Origin: JBLHHI01 sp047614125
GTDB taxonomy: Bacteria; Bacteroidota; Bacteroidia; NS11-12g; UBA9320
DNA: 18,247 nt
Direction of reading: 5' to 3'
Assembly: GCA_047614125.1 (NCBI GenBank)
Contig: JBLHHI010000064.1
Coordinates: 1 to 18,247, forward strand
Part shown: piece after piece, positions 1 through 6,687 of the stretch
Layout: each line of letters starts with the position of its first letter
Numbering within the stretch: position 1 is the first letter of the stretch
The notes under the pieces: model-generated
Seen by the model: the letters and a program-made list of their open reading frames with translations, nothing else
Database searches by the model: none
What the model was told of the DNA's origin: nothing
Translations under genes and position numbers: made by a program

Positions 1-3000
1 TTAGATTGGGCTTTAAGGTCAACCTCCTTTTTAATTGAATCCTTACAACCATTAGATGAAGTAAGCTTTAAAACAATGCTTTTTTTACCGGCATTCTTAA
101 ATAAGATCCTTGGGTTTTCAAGGTTTGAGTTGGCCTCATTGTTAAAGTTCCAGTTAATAACGGTATTTATTGGTGCAATGGGTTTATGGCCTGTAAACAT
201 AAAATCTGCAGGGGTTCTACTACAGAGCATACCAACTTTGAAATCGGCTTTGGGAGATTCAAAAACAGTGATTGTCTTTGATGTTGAATCAGGACAACCA
301 TTTGTAATATCCGCCACCAATTTTACCGTATATGTTTTTGGATTTCTACCATTCGGATACAGGTGTGTCGGCGAACTGAGCATTGAAGACCCGCCATCGC
401 CAAAACTCCAAATGAAGTTGAGATTGCCTTTGGAAACACTTGATTGGTTGACAAAATATGCAGAATCAATTTCACAAACATCGGTCATCTTAAAATCGGC
501 CTTCGCTTGCGCTTTTACTTGAACCTGTTTGCTTATTTTGTCGGCACAACCGTTACTTGAAGTTGTGGTTAATGAAATATTCCGACTTCCCAACTGGGTT
601 AGTAATTTGGAAGGGTTTTGGAGATTGGAAGTTCCTTCTCCTTCAAAATCCCAATGAAAGGAGGTGGTGATGGGCGATTTGGATTTCGTTCCCGTAAAAA
701 CAAAATCGGTAGCGGTTCGGTCGCAACCGGATCCGAAACTAAAATCAGCTTTCGGGGATTCAATAACGGTGATAATTTTGGAAACAGAATCAGGAAACGA
801 CCCGCATTGGTCCATGAGGCTTAATGTCAGTGATTTTTTTCGTCCTTTCACCGGATAAATTGTATCCGACAAAACATTAAATGAATCGGCGGTTGAAAAT
901 AAATCACCATTTAACTTCCATTGATACATATAACCAAAACCTTCCCCACCCATCCCGATAGATTTTAATCTGATTGAATCCCCAAAACAAAGGGTAGTAT
1001 CGTTTAAATTAAATTTCTCCAATAAGATATTCGCTTTTAAGGGGGGATTCACATTAACCATAAAGGTATTTGTATCTGAAGTACATCCGTTGCTAAATGT
1101 CAATTGAATTTGGAAGGTTTTTAATACGGGGATATTAATAGAATCAAGATTTGATAAGGTTTGATTGTTGGTTAAATCTACCCATTTCCATTGATGATTT
1201 TTGTCTGGAGTATAGACTGGCTTTGCTACCAGGATCAACTTATTTCCCATACATAATAGAGTATCTTTAAATTTGGATTGCATTAAACTTGGCTTTGATA
1301 AATGAATAATCACATATGCTGTATCCTTCTTCTTGGTGCATTGATCATCCAAAACCAACGCAAGTTTTTGGGAATTGTTCAAATCAATTTTTGGGATAAG
1401 GGCCAACGTGTCTTGTAATGCAAAACTATCTGAACTTTCTTTTTTCCATGAGCCTGATGATTGAATAGAATACCATTCCCAATGGTAGCTGGTTGAATCT
1501 CCACCTTCAAATTTGATGGGAATTTTTAAAAGGGAAGTATCACAAACGGCGGTATCGGAAAATGCGAAGGTGGCTTTAAGTGCCTTACGCATAAAGATTT
1601 CTTTATAGGCAGTATCCGGGGCTCCGCACCCACTGCTATCGGCAATGATGATTTTAAAGGTTGTGTCATTAGTGGGCCAAATCAGGGGTTGCCTTTGGGT
1701 GGAATCGCTCATGTTGTAATTGGGACTCCAAGTCCATTTGGTACCGCCATAAGTGCTGAGTTGAATGGTATCACCGATACAAACAAATTCCGGAGGGCCC
1801 GGGTCGGCCTTATCTTTGGAATAAATCAATAATCGCAATGTATCTTCTAAATAAAAACTTTGGGCTTGAGGAGAGTTGGATCGAATTCTAATCCGGTATT
1901 TTCCGCTACTTGCCACTTGAAACAAGGGTAAAACGCCTTTGATAGTCCCAGCATTTTTTGTTTTTAACCGGCCTAATTCCCGTTCTTTTCCGGTAAAATT
2001 CCCAAATTCGTCGCTGATTTCAGCAAAGAAAGTGTTGGTGTCTCCAAACTCGCCTTGAATGGTGTAGGGCACCGAAATAGAATCTCCGGCGCAAAAAGGG
2101 CCTGAGTTAACTTTCCCACGGTAAATGGCATAATCAAACGTTTTTCCGATAAAACAATCATAACCATCGGGATAGGCTTTAAAACTTCCCATTTTCAAAG
2201 TATCACCCACCCAAGCTCCCTGAAAATATAAATTATTCGCAACATCGGTTCCCATACTAGAAAAGGGGTAATAACTTCTAAAACCCCACAAAATATTTCC
2301 TCGGGCGTCCACCTTCAAATTGATTCCGTACCCATTAGGTTTGGCCGGATACTTTTGGCCATCAAATATTACATCCTGATAGTAGTGATTACGCAAATAT
2401 ATGGAAACGTAAAAAAAGCTGTCCTGAAAATTTGCCATGGAAGAATTGTAATTACGGGCGTTAAACCCGTTTGAATGAGAGGTGTCTTCCGGTTTTACCC
2501 AAATTGCTTTTCCCGTGGAATTATATTTGGAAATGAAATTATAACACCCAAATTTTCGGTTTTTAATCCAAGTATTACCAAACAAAGCCGAATCACCTAC
2601 ATAACTCCCCGATAAAAAAACAGTATTGGTGTCATAAGCCGCTATATTGGTAAAAGAGCTGTTTTTGCCGGATGCCTTCACCCAAAACCAATGCTTCTCA
2701 TTTCCATTTTTATCCCAAATAAAAACAATCCCGATGTCATATTGGGGGTTGGTAATGGTTTTTCCGCCAAAGTAAATACTGGATTTTGGGGTTAAATAAC
2801 CAACGGCATACACATTTCCGTTTATATCGGCCGAAATTGAATTTACTATCAGGCGGTAATAAGGTAAGGAGTTAGACCACTCAAATTTTTTCCCTGAATT
2901 GGAGAATTTAAAATTGATACTTCGGGAGCCGGTGCTTTTGGATCCCATAGTGGTGGTTGTCGATGAATCGTAAACTTTTACAGGTCCCGAATAAACAAGA

Positions 3001-3584
3001 TTCAGGTAAAAATTATCATAAATATCAGAAACTATTAGGTTAGAAACGTTGGAAAGAGTTGTAATTTTTCCCACAATTATAGTAGACCCTTTTAAAATTT
3101 TACCCGATTGGTCAAATTCAATCATAAAAACAGCAAAATTGGAAGTTCCTATTCGTTTTAGTGTATCGGAACCAACCAAAATATCATTGGTTGAAGCAGC
3201 AAAAACAATCAAATTTCCCTTTTTGTTGAAAAGAGAACCCATAATAGAAAATGAACGACCCGAATTTAACGAAAAAATGGTCTTATGCCAAAGCACTTTC
3301 CCATTGGAATTTTGCTTTAAAATCAAACCCTTTGGTCTACTCGTACTATCATTTAAGGTGAATGTATCAAATTGGATTTGTTTGGCGAAATTAAAAGTAG
3401 CATATTGATTTCCAGAACTGTCAACCGCCATTGAAACTGGCCATTGAGCATTTTGTCCACCAAAAATATTCACCCATTCAAATTTTTGGGCATTCGCATT
3501 TAAGGCCCAAAACAATATGGGAAGAATCAGGTATTTTATGTAGGAGTTTTGATCAAATAACATCTTAAATTTGGTAGATAACAT
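1..3584 (-). CDS. Large secreted PKD/propeller-repeat protein, probable T9SS cargo (C-terminus beyond left edge)
   Basis: Translating the minus strand from 3584 gives about 1194 codons with no stop, and the frame leaves the window at base 1. Residues 1-32 look like a signal peptide: Lys at 5, 7 and 17, hydrophobic core 18-28, and likely cleavage ANA|QKFEW. Residues about 40-470 hold repeated segments of the type AVDSSGNQYA and SADINGNVYAVGYL, as in SBBP-like propeller repeats. From about 495 on, modules begin with C-x-G-D (CAGDSI, CIGDTI, CMGNKL, CFGDSI), as in Ig/PKD domains of adhesins. Three homologous PKD-like units start at KADF, residues 945, 1028 and 1112. Family knowledge suggests export by T9SS and a C-terminal sorting domain, but that end is not in the window. 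In-frame ATGs also occur at 3602 and 3563. I chose 3584 for its basic n-region; 3563 is nearly as good. The substrate or adhesion role is unknown. Confidence 0.9.
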   Translation of the reverse strand, partial: MLSTKFKMLFDQNSYIKYLILPILFWALNANAQKFEWVNIFGGQNAQWPVSMAVDSSGNQYATFNFAKQIQFDTFTLNDSTSRPKGLILKQNSNGKVLWHKTIFSLNSGRSFSIMGSLFNKKGNLIVFAASTNDILVGSDTLKRIGTSNFAVFMIEFDQSGKILKGSTIIVGKITTLSNVSNLIVSDIYDNFYLNLVYSGPVKVYDSSTTTTMGSKSTGSRSINFKFSNSGKKFEWSNSLPYYRLIVNSISADINGNVYAVGYLTPKSSIYFGGKTITNPQYDIGIVFIWDKNGNEKHWFWVKASGKNSSFTNIAAYDTNTVFLSGSYVGDSALFGNTWIKNRKFGCYNFISKYNSTGKAIWVKPEDTSHSNGFNARNYNSSMANFQDSFFYVSIYLRNHYYQDVIFDGQKYPAKPNGYGINLKVDARGNILWGFRSYYPFSSMGTDVANNLYFQGAWVGDTLKMGSFKAYPDGYDCFIGKTFDYAIYRGKVNSGPFCAGDSISVPYTIQGEFGDTNTFFAEISDEFGNFTGKERELGRLKTKNAGTIKGVLPLFQVASSGKYRIRIRSNSPQAQSFYLEDTLRLLIYSKDKADPGPPEFVCIGDTIQLSTYGGTKWTWSPNYNMSDSTQRQPLIWPTNDTTFKIIIADSSGCGAPDTAYKEIFMRKALKATFAFSDTAVCDTSLLKIPIKFEGGDSTSYHWEWYSIQSSGSWKKESSDSFALQDTLALIPKIDLNNSQKLALVLDDQCTKKKDTAYVIIHLSKPSLMQSKFKDTLLCMGNKLILVAKPVYTPDKNHQWKWVDLTNNQTLSNLDSINIPVLKTFQIQLTFSNGCTSDTNTFMVNVNPPLKANILLEKFNLNDTTLCFGDSIRLKSIGMGGEGFGYMYQWKLNGDLFSTADSFNVLSDTIYPVKGRKKSLTLSLMDQCGSFPDSVSKIITVIESPKADFSFGSGCDRTATDFVFTGTKSKSPITTSFHWDFEGEGTSNLQNPSKLLTQLGSRNISLTTTSSNGCADKISKQVQVKAQAKADFKMTDVCEIDSAYFVNQSSVSKGNLNFIWSFGDGGSSMLSSPTHLYPNGRNPKTYTVKLVADITNGCPDSTSKTITVFESPKADFKVGMLCSRTPADFMFTGHKPIAPINTVINWNFNNEANSNLENPRILFKNAGKKSIVLKLTSSNGCKDSIKKEVDLKAQS
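334..752 (-). repeat. Tandem PKD-like domains within the large secreted protein
   Basis: Within the left-edge protein, the units beginning at residues 945, 1028 and 1112 share a KADF start, a Cys about 6 residues later, a W-x-F core (HWDFEGEG, IWSFGDGG, NWNFNNEA) and an end near NGC. Units 1 and 3 are most alike: the segments RTATDFVFTG and RTPADFMFTG align. The period is about 83 residues. The coordinates cover units 1 and 2 as far as the canonical SFGDGG motif. Unit 3 runs on toward base 20. Confidence 0.75.
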
Positions 3585-3658
3585 AACGAAGGAATGACCC
3601 ATTCTAATTATGATCGTTTAATCGACTGGTATGCAATATAACTGGAAAACGGGTGAAT

Positions 3659-3666
3659 CAAAGTTA
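3659..3666 (-). promoter_or_regulatory. Candidate Bacteroidota -7 element for the large secreted protein
   Basis: On the minus strand this reads TAACTTTG, an exact match to the Bacteroidota -7 consensus TAnnTTTG. It lies about 75 nt upstream of the chosen start. The nearest TTG for a -33 box is 28 nt away, longer than the usual 17-23, so the call is weak. Confidence 0.3.
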
Positions 3667-4033
3667 AGGCATTTTGCCTGGTGATGGAGGCGCACAATTT
3701 GACTACAATATGGTAAAAGTTCCAATTAACGGAGTACATAGCAGATAGCAGAGCATTGCCGTTTAGAGAGGCTGTATCATATCATTTTTGTAAATGATAA
3801 TTTAATCATTCTACCCTTCCCGTGCCCCAATCAGCCATTTGAGCAAAAGGCAAACCTTTGTTTTTTTTGAAGAGAATGTTGAAAAAAGAGCGCTACCGAT
3901 TGTACGGCGATTTAATTTTTTTGATTCCAGGTATTGTGGTGCTGGTTTTGGGGTGAGTGAACTATTACTTGGTTTGGTTAGCCCTTATTTCACTAGTACG
4001 AGCAGTACCATCGATATTTAATTTTTTTTAATT

Positions 4034-4065
4034 TTGTTAATATGGCAGCTAAATCAGTGTATTTG
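4034..4065 (+). promoter_or_regulatory. Candidate promoter for the small secreted protein
   Basis: A TTG at 4034-4036 is followed after 21 nt by TGTATTTG (4058-4065), one mismatch from TAnnTTTG. The spacing falls in the 17-23 range known for Bacteroidota promoters. It would leave a 5' leader of roughly 80 nt before the ATG at 4155. Confidence 0.3.
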
Positions 4066-4154
4066 AATATCGTTGCGATTTATCTGTTCAAACGAAATCA
4101 TCGGTATGGACCCATCTCTAAATCCATATCACAATTTAACAATTGCATGCAATT

Positions 4155-4616
4155 ATGATAAAGAAAATTCATCTTTCATTGTTTGCCGCCCTGTGGTTGG
4201 CCTTCTTAGTGCTTCAAACAACTTGTGCACTCGCCAAGAACGATAGTTTGGCAAATCTTGCCAGAATCTGCGTGTCTGCCAATGGTTTATATAATGGTTA
4301 TGTAATCGGCACTTCCATTCAGTCTGAGTGGTTGATAAAGCATCTCCCCAATAAAGCACTTTCGTCGCATTGGTTCACTACGGGAATAGCCGGTTACCAA
4401 GATGCCCTTAGTGCAGATGACCGAGACCCCAGTGCCTATGTGCAATTGGGCATTACCCATTTGCTGAAAAGAAATGCTAATCATTTTGAAATGAGTTATG
4501 GCTTTTTCATTTATGACTTTTCAGACCCCGGCATTTTTCCTCTCGCTCATCTTGGTTACCGCAGACAAAAGTACGATGGTCGACTAATGTTTCGAATAGG
4601 TCTTGGTGTTCCATAG
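4155..4616 (+). CDS. Small exported beta-barrel-like protein, cut short by an in-frame TAG
   Basis: The frame opens at a TTG (4143), but the ATG at 4155 gives a clean signal peptide (MIKKIHLS, then a hydrophobic stretch, then ALAKND), so I start there: 153 residues. The mature part alternates polar and hydrophobic/aromatic residues in strand-like runs (YVQLGITHLL, HFEMSYGFFIYDF, AHLGYRRQKYDG, LMFRIGLGVP), as in small outer-membrane beta-barrels. No catalytic motif is visible and I do not recognise a named family. After the stop TAG (4614-4616) the same frame continues with ALQTGFGWSF and then TAA at 4647-4649. That is a plausible last strand ending in Phe, the usual outer-membrane C-terminal signal. 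The gene therefore looks nonsense-truncated by 11 codons and may be non-functional. It ends 50 nt before a MITE-like element. Confidence 0.65.
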   Translation: MIKKIHLSLFAALWLAFLVLQTTCALAKNDSLANLARICVSANGLYNGYVIGTSIQSEWLIKHLPNKALSSHWFTTGIAGYQDALSADDRDPSAYVQLGITHLLKRNANHFEMSYGFFIYDFSDPGIFPLAHLGYRRQKYDGRLMFRIGLGVP

Positions 4617-4666
4617 GCACTTCAAACGGGCTTTGGTTGGAGTTTCTAAGCCTCCTTTCGTTAATA

Positions 4667-4927
4667 ACCGGAGTTCGATTAATCTTTTCAAATTCAGATT
4701 TGTATAGAACCCAAGTAGTAAGGCGAAAACAGGAAGGTTTATGTTTATAAACCGACTGATTTCAACGAAGCTAATAGGGTTTTATATACAAAAGTCCGCT
4801 TTACACTTGTGAAAAGCGATTTTCATCGTAAAAATTACTCGAAAGGGCCCGCCCTGTCTTCGCAATTTTTACTCGAAACTCACTGTTCACAAGCGTTCTG
4901 AATTCAAAATATGAATCGAACTCAGGT
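4667..4927. mobile_element. MITE-like inverted-repeat element, 261 bp, no transposase
   Basis: The left end begins ACCGGAGTTCGATT and the right end finishes AATCGAACTCAGGT; the ends are inverted repeats with one mismatch. A looser match extends the arms to about 32 bp, ending AATTCAGA on the left and TCTGAATT on the right. The pentamer TAATA lies directly outside both ends (4662-4666 and 4928-4932) and fits a target-site duplication. The inside has no reading frame of note but is rich in hairpins: GGTTTAT/ATAAACC at 4736-4753 and a long stem at 4806-4893. A shorter relative lies at 6349-6399 in the opposite orientation. The parent insertion sequence is not in the window, and I cannot assign an IS family. 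Confidence 0.7.
4806..4893. repeat. Long nested palindrome inside the MITE-like element
   Basis: The outer arms CTTGTGAA (4806-4813) and TTCACAAG (4886-4893) are exact complements. Inside them GTAAAAATT (4828-4836) pairs with AATTTTTAC (4864-4872), then CGAA with TTCG, then AGGG with CCCT around a CCCG loop. The core 4828-4872 would fold as a strong hairpin in DNA or RNA. Confidence 0.65.
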
Positions 4928-4932
4928 TAATA

Positions 4933-5144
4933 GGTGGAAGATTATAGTTTTTTTGAGTTGGTATGCAACAACGAACGCGAAGGCCAATTAATGCACATAC
5001 AAGTATTTTTTTTACAGCATAGCACTGTTGCTAAGCACAATACAGATTGGGTACACCAAATATCAAATTTAGCAAATTTTGAAATGGGCGGTTTAATCAG
5101 CCTTAACTCCAAGATGACAAGTATGCTTCTGATGTTTTGTGCTA
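4933..5144. other. Spacer between element and PIN toxin gene, no supported gene
   Basis: This stretch lies downstream of the toxin stop codon and outside the MITE-like element. The frame at 4934-5167 (plus) has no signal, domain or promoter. A 26-codon frame from an ATG at 4911, reading out of the element end, is also unsupported. Confidence 0.5.
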
Positions 5145-5567
5145 TTACTTTTGACTCAGGCTTTTAAGAAATTCATCAGGCGACATTACCGGAAGAAGTG
5201 ATTTTTTAAAATCTTTTCCGTTTCTGGTTATTATTATTTTACAATCAGATTCAGCAGCACTAAAATATTGAAGTGCATCCTCAAAATCTTTGAAAGAAGA
5301 ATTTAAACCTTTTTCAATGGTATGCTCATCAAGAGAACAAATTTTACAAATAATTTTAAATTTTCTTAATTTCTCTTGGACAATTTTAGAATCTTCAAAT
5401 TTGGAAAGTAAATAGTTGACCGTAGCAAATGAAAGAGGTGAAACAACCAACGTTAATTTATCTTTTTCTCCTAAAGTTGCGATTTTAGCTATTGAGTCAT
5501 AAAAAGGTTTTCGCTCTCCCAAAAAGTCTAACATCACATTGGTATCTAGAAAAATTCGCGTACTCAT
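5145..5567 (-). CDS. PIN-domain ribonuclease toxin (VapC-like)
   Basis: 140 residues, typical for a PIN toxin. The N-terminal strand plus first acidic residue reads FLDTNVMLDFL (Asp8). A second acidic cluster is FKDFEDALQY (Asp94, Glu96, Asp97). The last conserved segment is IITRNGKDF (Asp119). These are the residues expected to hold the divalent metal for RNA cleavage. The FEDALQY-type second motif resembles the PIN_3 group rather than classical enteric VapC. The gene overlaps the upstream antitoxin gene by 4 nt (ATGA), so the two are translationally coupled. By family knowledge it is a sequence- or structure-specific RNase held inactive by its partner; the RNA target cannot be read from sequence. 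Confidence 0.88.
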   Translation of the reverse strand: MSTRIFLDTNVMLDFLGERKPFYDSIAKIATLGEKDKLTLVVSPLSFATVNYLLSKFEDSKIVQEKLRKFKIICKICSLDEHTIEKGLNSSFKDFEDALQYFSAAESDCKIIITRNGKDFKKSLLPVMSPDEFLKSLSQK

Positions 5568-5812
5568 TTATATTTCTCTTTTAAGAAATCTGAGTATTCC
5601 TCTTTATAATTTAAATCAGCGGGAATGTTAATTCCCGTAGCTATACTTTTGACAAAAGGAGAGATTTCAAAATCGGTTTCAATTTTTTCTGACGTCAGCG
5701 AATTCAGATATGCCTCGACAATTCGAGATAAACTTAGTTTTTTATTGGAGGCATATTCTTTTGCTTTTTCGATAATTTCCTGGTTTAATTTTAATGTCAA
5801 CTTGGTGTCCAT
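5564..5812 (-). CDS. Antitoxin of the PIN toxin, ribbon-helix-helix type
   Basis: 82 residues. The N-terminal half (KLTLKLNQEIIEKAKEYA, then KKLSLSRIVEAYLN) has the strand-helix-helix pattern of small RHH/Arc-like antitoxins, resembling the DUF6364-type group common in Bacteroidota. The acidic, low-complexity C-terminal tail (about 45-82) is the likely toxin-wrapping segment. It is the first gene of the pair: its TGA overlaps the toxin ATG. A perfect 12-bp palindrome lies 8 nt upstream of the ATG and overlaps the -7 box, so autorepression by the antitoxin, as dimer or toxin complex, is expected. This is inference from family behaviour. Confidence 0.85.
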   Translation of the reverse strand: MDTKLTLKLNQEIIEKAKEYASNKKLSLSRIVEAYLNSLTSEKIETDFEISPFVKSIATGINIPADLNYKEEYSDFLKEKYK

Positions 5813-5820
5813 AGCTTTAC

Positions 5821-5855
5821 TTGTACGTACAAATATAATATTTCAGTCCGTACAA
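5821..5855 (-). promoter_or_regulatory. Operator-promoter of the PIN toxin-antitoxin operon
   Basis: TTGTACGTACAA (5821-5832) is a perfect palindrome directly upstream of the antitoxin ATG. On the minus strand TATATTTG (5830-5837) exactly matches the Bacteroidota -7 consensus TAnnTTTG, and its last three bases lie in the palindrome. A further half-site GTACAA lies at 5850-5855 and covers the nearest TTG, which is 15 nt from the -7 box and slightly short for -33. Repressor bound here would block both promoter elements. Confidence 0.6.
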
Positions 5856-5899
5856 TTTGTCATTGGTAGTACATATTATTAATTGCACGGAATGGTCTT

Positions 5900-5943
5900 G
5901 CTAAAAGCTGTGGCCATGCCGCAGGCTGACGATCGTTTTTAGC
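5900..5943. terminator. Hairpin between higA and the PIN antitoxin operon
   Basis: GCTAAAA (5900-5906) pairs with TTTTAGC (5937-5943), and inside it CTGTGG pairs with CCGCAG with one G-T mismatch. It lies 16 nt downstream of the higA stop, so termination of higA transcription is the simplest role. No uridine run follows in the minus direction, so an intrinsic terminator is not certain. Confidence 0.35.
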
Positions 5944-5959
5944 GCATGTTAACCTTTGT

Positions 5960-6334
5960 TTATTTTTTTGTTAATAGATTATAACGGTTAACCAAAACCG
6001 ACGCAGAAATATTTAACTTTTGCTCAAGCTCTCTTATCATATCAACGGTCAATCTTTTCTTTCGATTCAAGATTTCAGAGACTCTACTTTTACCTCCAAT
6101 CAATCCAATCAAATCTTTTTGTTTTAAGTTCATATCTACCATTCGACTTTTTATGGCTTCAATTGGATCCGGAGCTTCAATTGGATATTCCTTATTCTCG
6201 TAATTTTCAATTAACAATGACAGTATTTCAGCTTCATCACCTTCAATAGAATTAATTGGAGCATCAAAAATAATTTCAAGTCTTTCCGAAGCCTTCTCGT
6301 AATCTTTTTCCGTTCTGATTGGTCTTATTTCCAT
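5960..6334 (-). CDS. higA: HigA-type antitoxin / HTH transcriptional regulator
   Basis: 124 residues in the usual two-part layout of HigA proteins with an N-terminal extension. Residues 1-60 are an acidic helical region opening MEIRPIRTEKDYEKA. Residues about 62-112 are an XRE/HTH_3 domain: MNLKQKDLIGLIGGKSRVSE is helices 2-3, followed by ILNRKKRLTVDMIRELEQKL. In a normal locus it follows higB, binds the HigB ribonuclease and represses the operon. Here the upstream toxin gene is truncated, so this antitoxin is an orphan. The ATG lies 9 nt from the edge of the short repeat element; the promoter upstream of the higB remnant may still drive it through the element. It could have a new role against toxins elsewhere, which is inference. 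Confidence 0.88.
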   Translation of the reverse strand: MEIRPIRTEKDYEKASERLEIIFDAPINSIEGDEAEILSLLIENYENKEYPIEAPDPIEAIKSRMVDMNLKQKDLIGLIGGKSRVSEILNRKKRLTVDMIRELEQKLNISASVLVNRYNLLTKK

Positions 6335-6348
6335 TGTGTTTATTATTA

Positions 6349-6399
6349 ACCTGAGTTCGATTCATATTTTGAATTTGAAAAGATTAATCGAACTCAGGT
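6349..6399. mobile_element. 51-bp internally deleted copy of the MITE-like element
   Basis: A 15-bp perfect inverted repeat (6348-6362 against 6386-6400) with a 23-nt centre. The stretch 6344-6375 is the exact reverse complement of 4901-4932 (32 of 32). The stretch 6370-6400 matches 4666-4696 in reverse complement with one mismatch. The two halves join at AATTCA, which occurs once in each arm of the large copy (4691-4696 and 4901-4906). This is the product expected from deletion between those six bases. It interrupts higB and supplies its stop codon. No target duplication is visible around it. Confidence 0.75.
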
Positions 6400-6528
6400 T
6401 GTAATATCATTTGGAGAGTACCAGTTCGCATTTTTAGCTGTTTCATACCAGGTTTTAAGGTATTGTTCAGCGTCTGTATGTTTGTCCCAAAATTGTCGTA
6501 AAGTTCTTTTAGCTACTATGCCCTTCAT
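6394..6528 (-). pseudogene. higB: higB toxin remnant, truncated by the repeat element
   Basis: From the ATG at 6528 the minus strand encodes 44 residues: MKGIVAKRTLRQFWDKH, then a stretch with AEQYLKTWYETAKNANW, then SPNDITT and TGA. This is the N-terminal half of the HigB family, whose members have R-x-L-x-x-F-W near residue 10 and A-N-W-x-S-P-x-D-I near residue 35-42 and are about 95-100 residues long. The last two codons and the TGA come from the end of the repeat element. The C-terminal half, which carries conserved catalytic and RNA-binding residues of the fold, is absent: higA starts only 9 nt beyond the other side of the element. The toxin should therefore be inactive. Confidence 0.85.
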
Positions 6529-6543
6529 CTCAAATCGTCTTCA

Positions 6544-6577
6544 CAAAAGTACGACCTGGTTCTCAAAAAGAGAACAA
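6544..6577 (-). promoter_or_regulatory. higBA operator-promoter
   Basis: GTTCTC-AAAAA-GAGAAC (6559-6575) is a perfect 6-bp inverted repeat with a 5-nt spacer. On the minus strand TACTTTTG (6544-6551) matches TAnnTTTG exactly, and a TTG lies 23 nt upstream (6575-6577). The repeat fills the promoter spacer, the usual place for a HigA operator. It lies 15 nt before the higB start and appears undamaged although the toxin is broken. Confidence 0.6.
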
Positions 6578-6687
6578 TTGTTGTGTTTTTTCTAATCAAG
6601 GGTAATATTTTGCCAAACGCTAAGATATACTTTTAATCCATCAACAAAGATGAGCTTGCCTGTTCTTGGATTTGGGATTTAGTAACC

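Larger units (their letters stand above)
3603..4154. other. Divergent intergenic region without a supported gene
   Basis: About 550 nt separate the left-edge gene (reading left) from the small secreted protein (reading right). I see no convincing coding sequence or RNA gene. It holds candidate promoters for both flanking genes and a 7-bp A/T-rich hairpin, ATCATTT/AAATGAT, at 3781-3798. A 60-codon frame from a TTG at 3839 has no recognisable features. Confidence 0.6.

Noticed and set aside
76..858. Plus-strand frames at 76-522, 618-824 and 664-858
   Set aside because: They are antisense to the continuous minus-strand PKD protein, whose sequence has clear domain motifs; these frames have none.
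3839..4021. 60-codon plus frame in the divergent gap
   Set aside because: TTG start, no recognisable features, no promoter at a sensible distance.
4629..4652. Terminator after the small exported protein (GGCTT/AAGCC)
   Set aside because: Only 5 pairs with a 14-nt loop and no T-run; it lies within the inferred former coding end.
4934..5167. 77-codon plus frame beside the MITE-like element
   Set aside because: Overlaps the end of the PIN toxin gene, atypical composition, no family resemblance.
4666..6400. Integron cassette array with attC sites
   Set aside because: The repeats suggest it, but GTTAATA does not fit the GTTRRRY core, no integrase is present, and the copies are inverted rather than in direct order.
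4666..6400. Complete composite transposon
   Set aside because: No transposase frame lies within or beside the repeats, and no target duplication surrounds the whole segment.
6592..6678. 28-codon protein-like minus frame (begins IPNPRTGKLIFVDG)
   Set aside because: It reads like a gene fragment but has no start codon, is bounded by stops, and is too short to assign.
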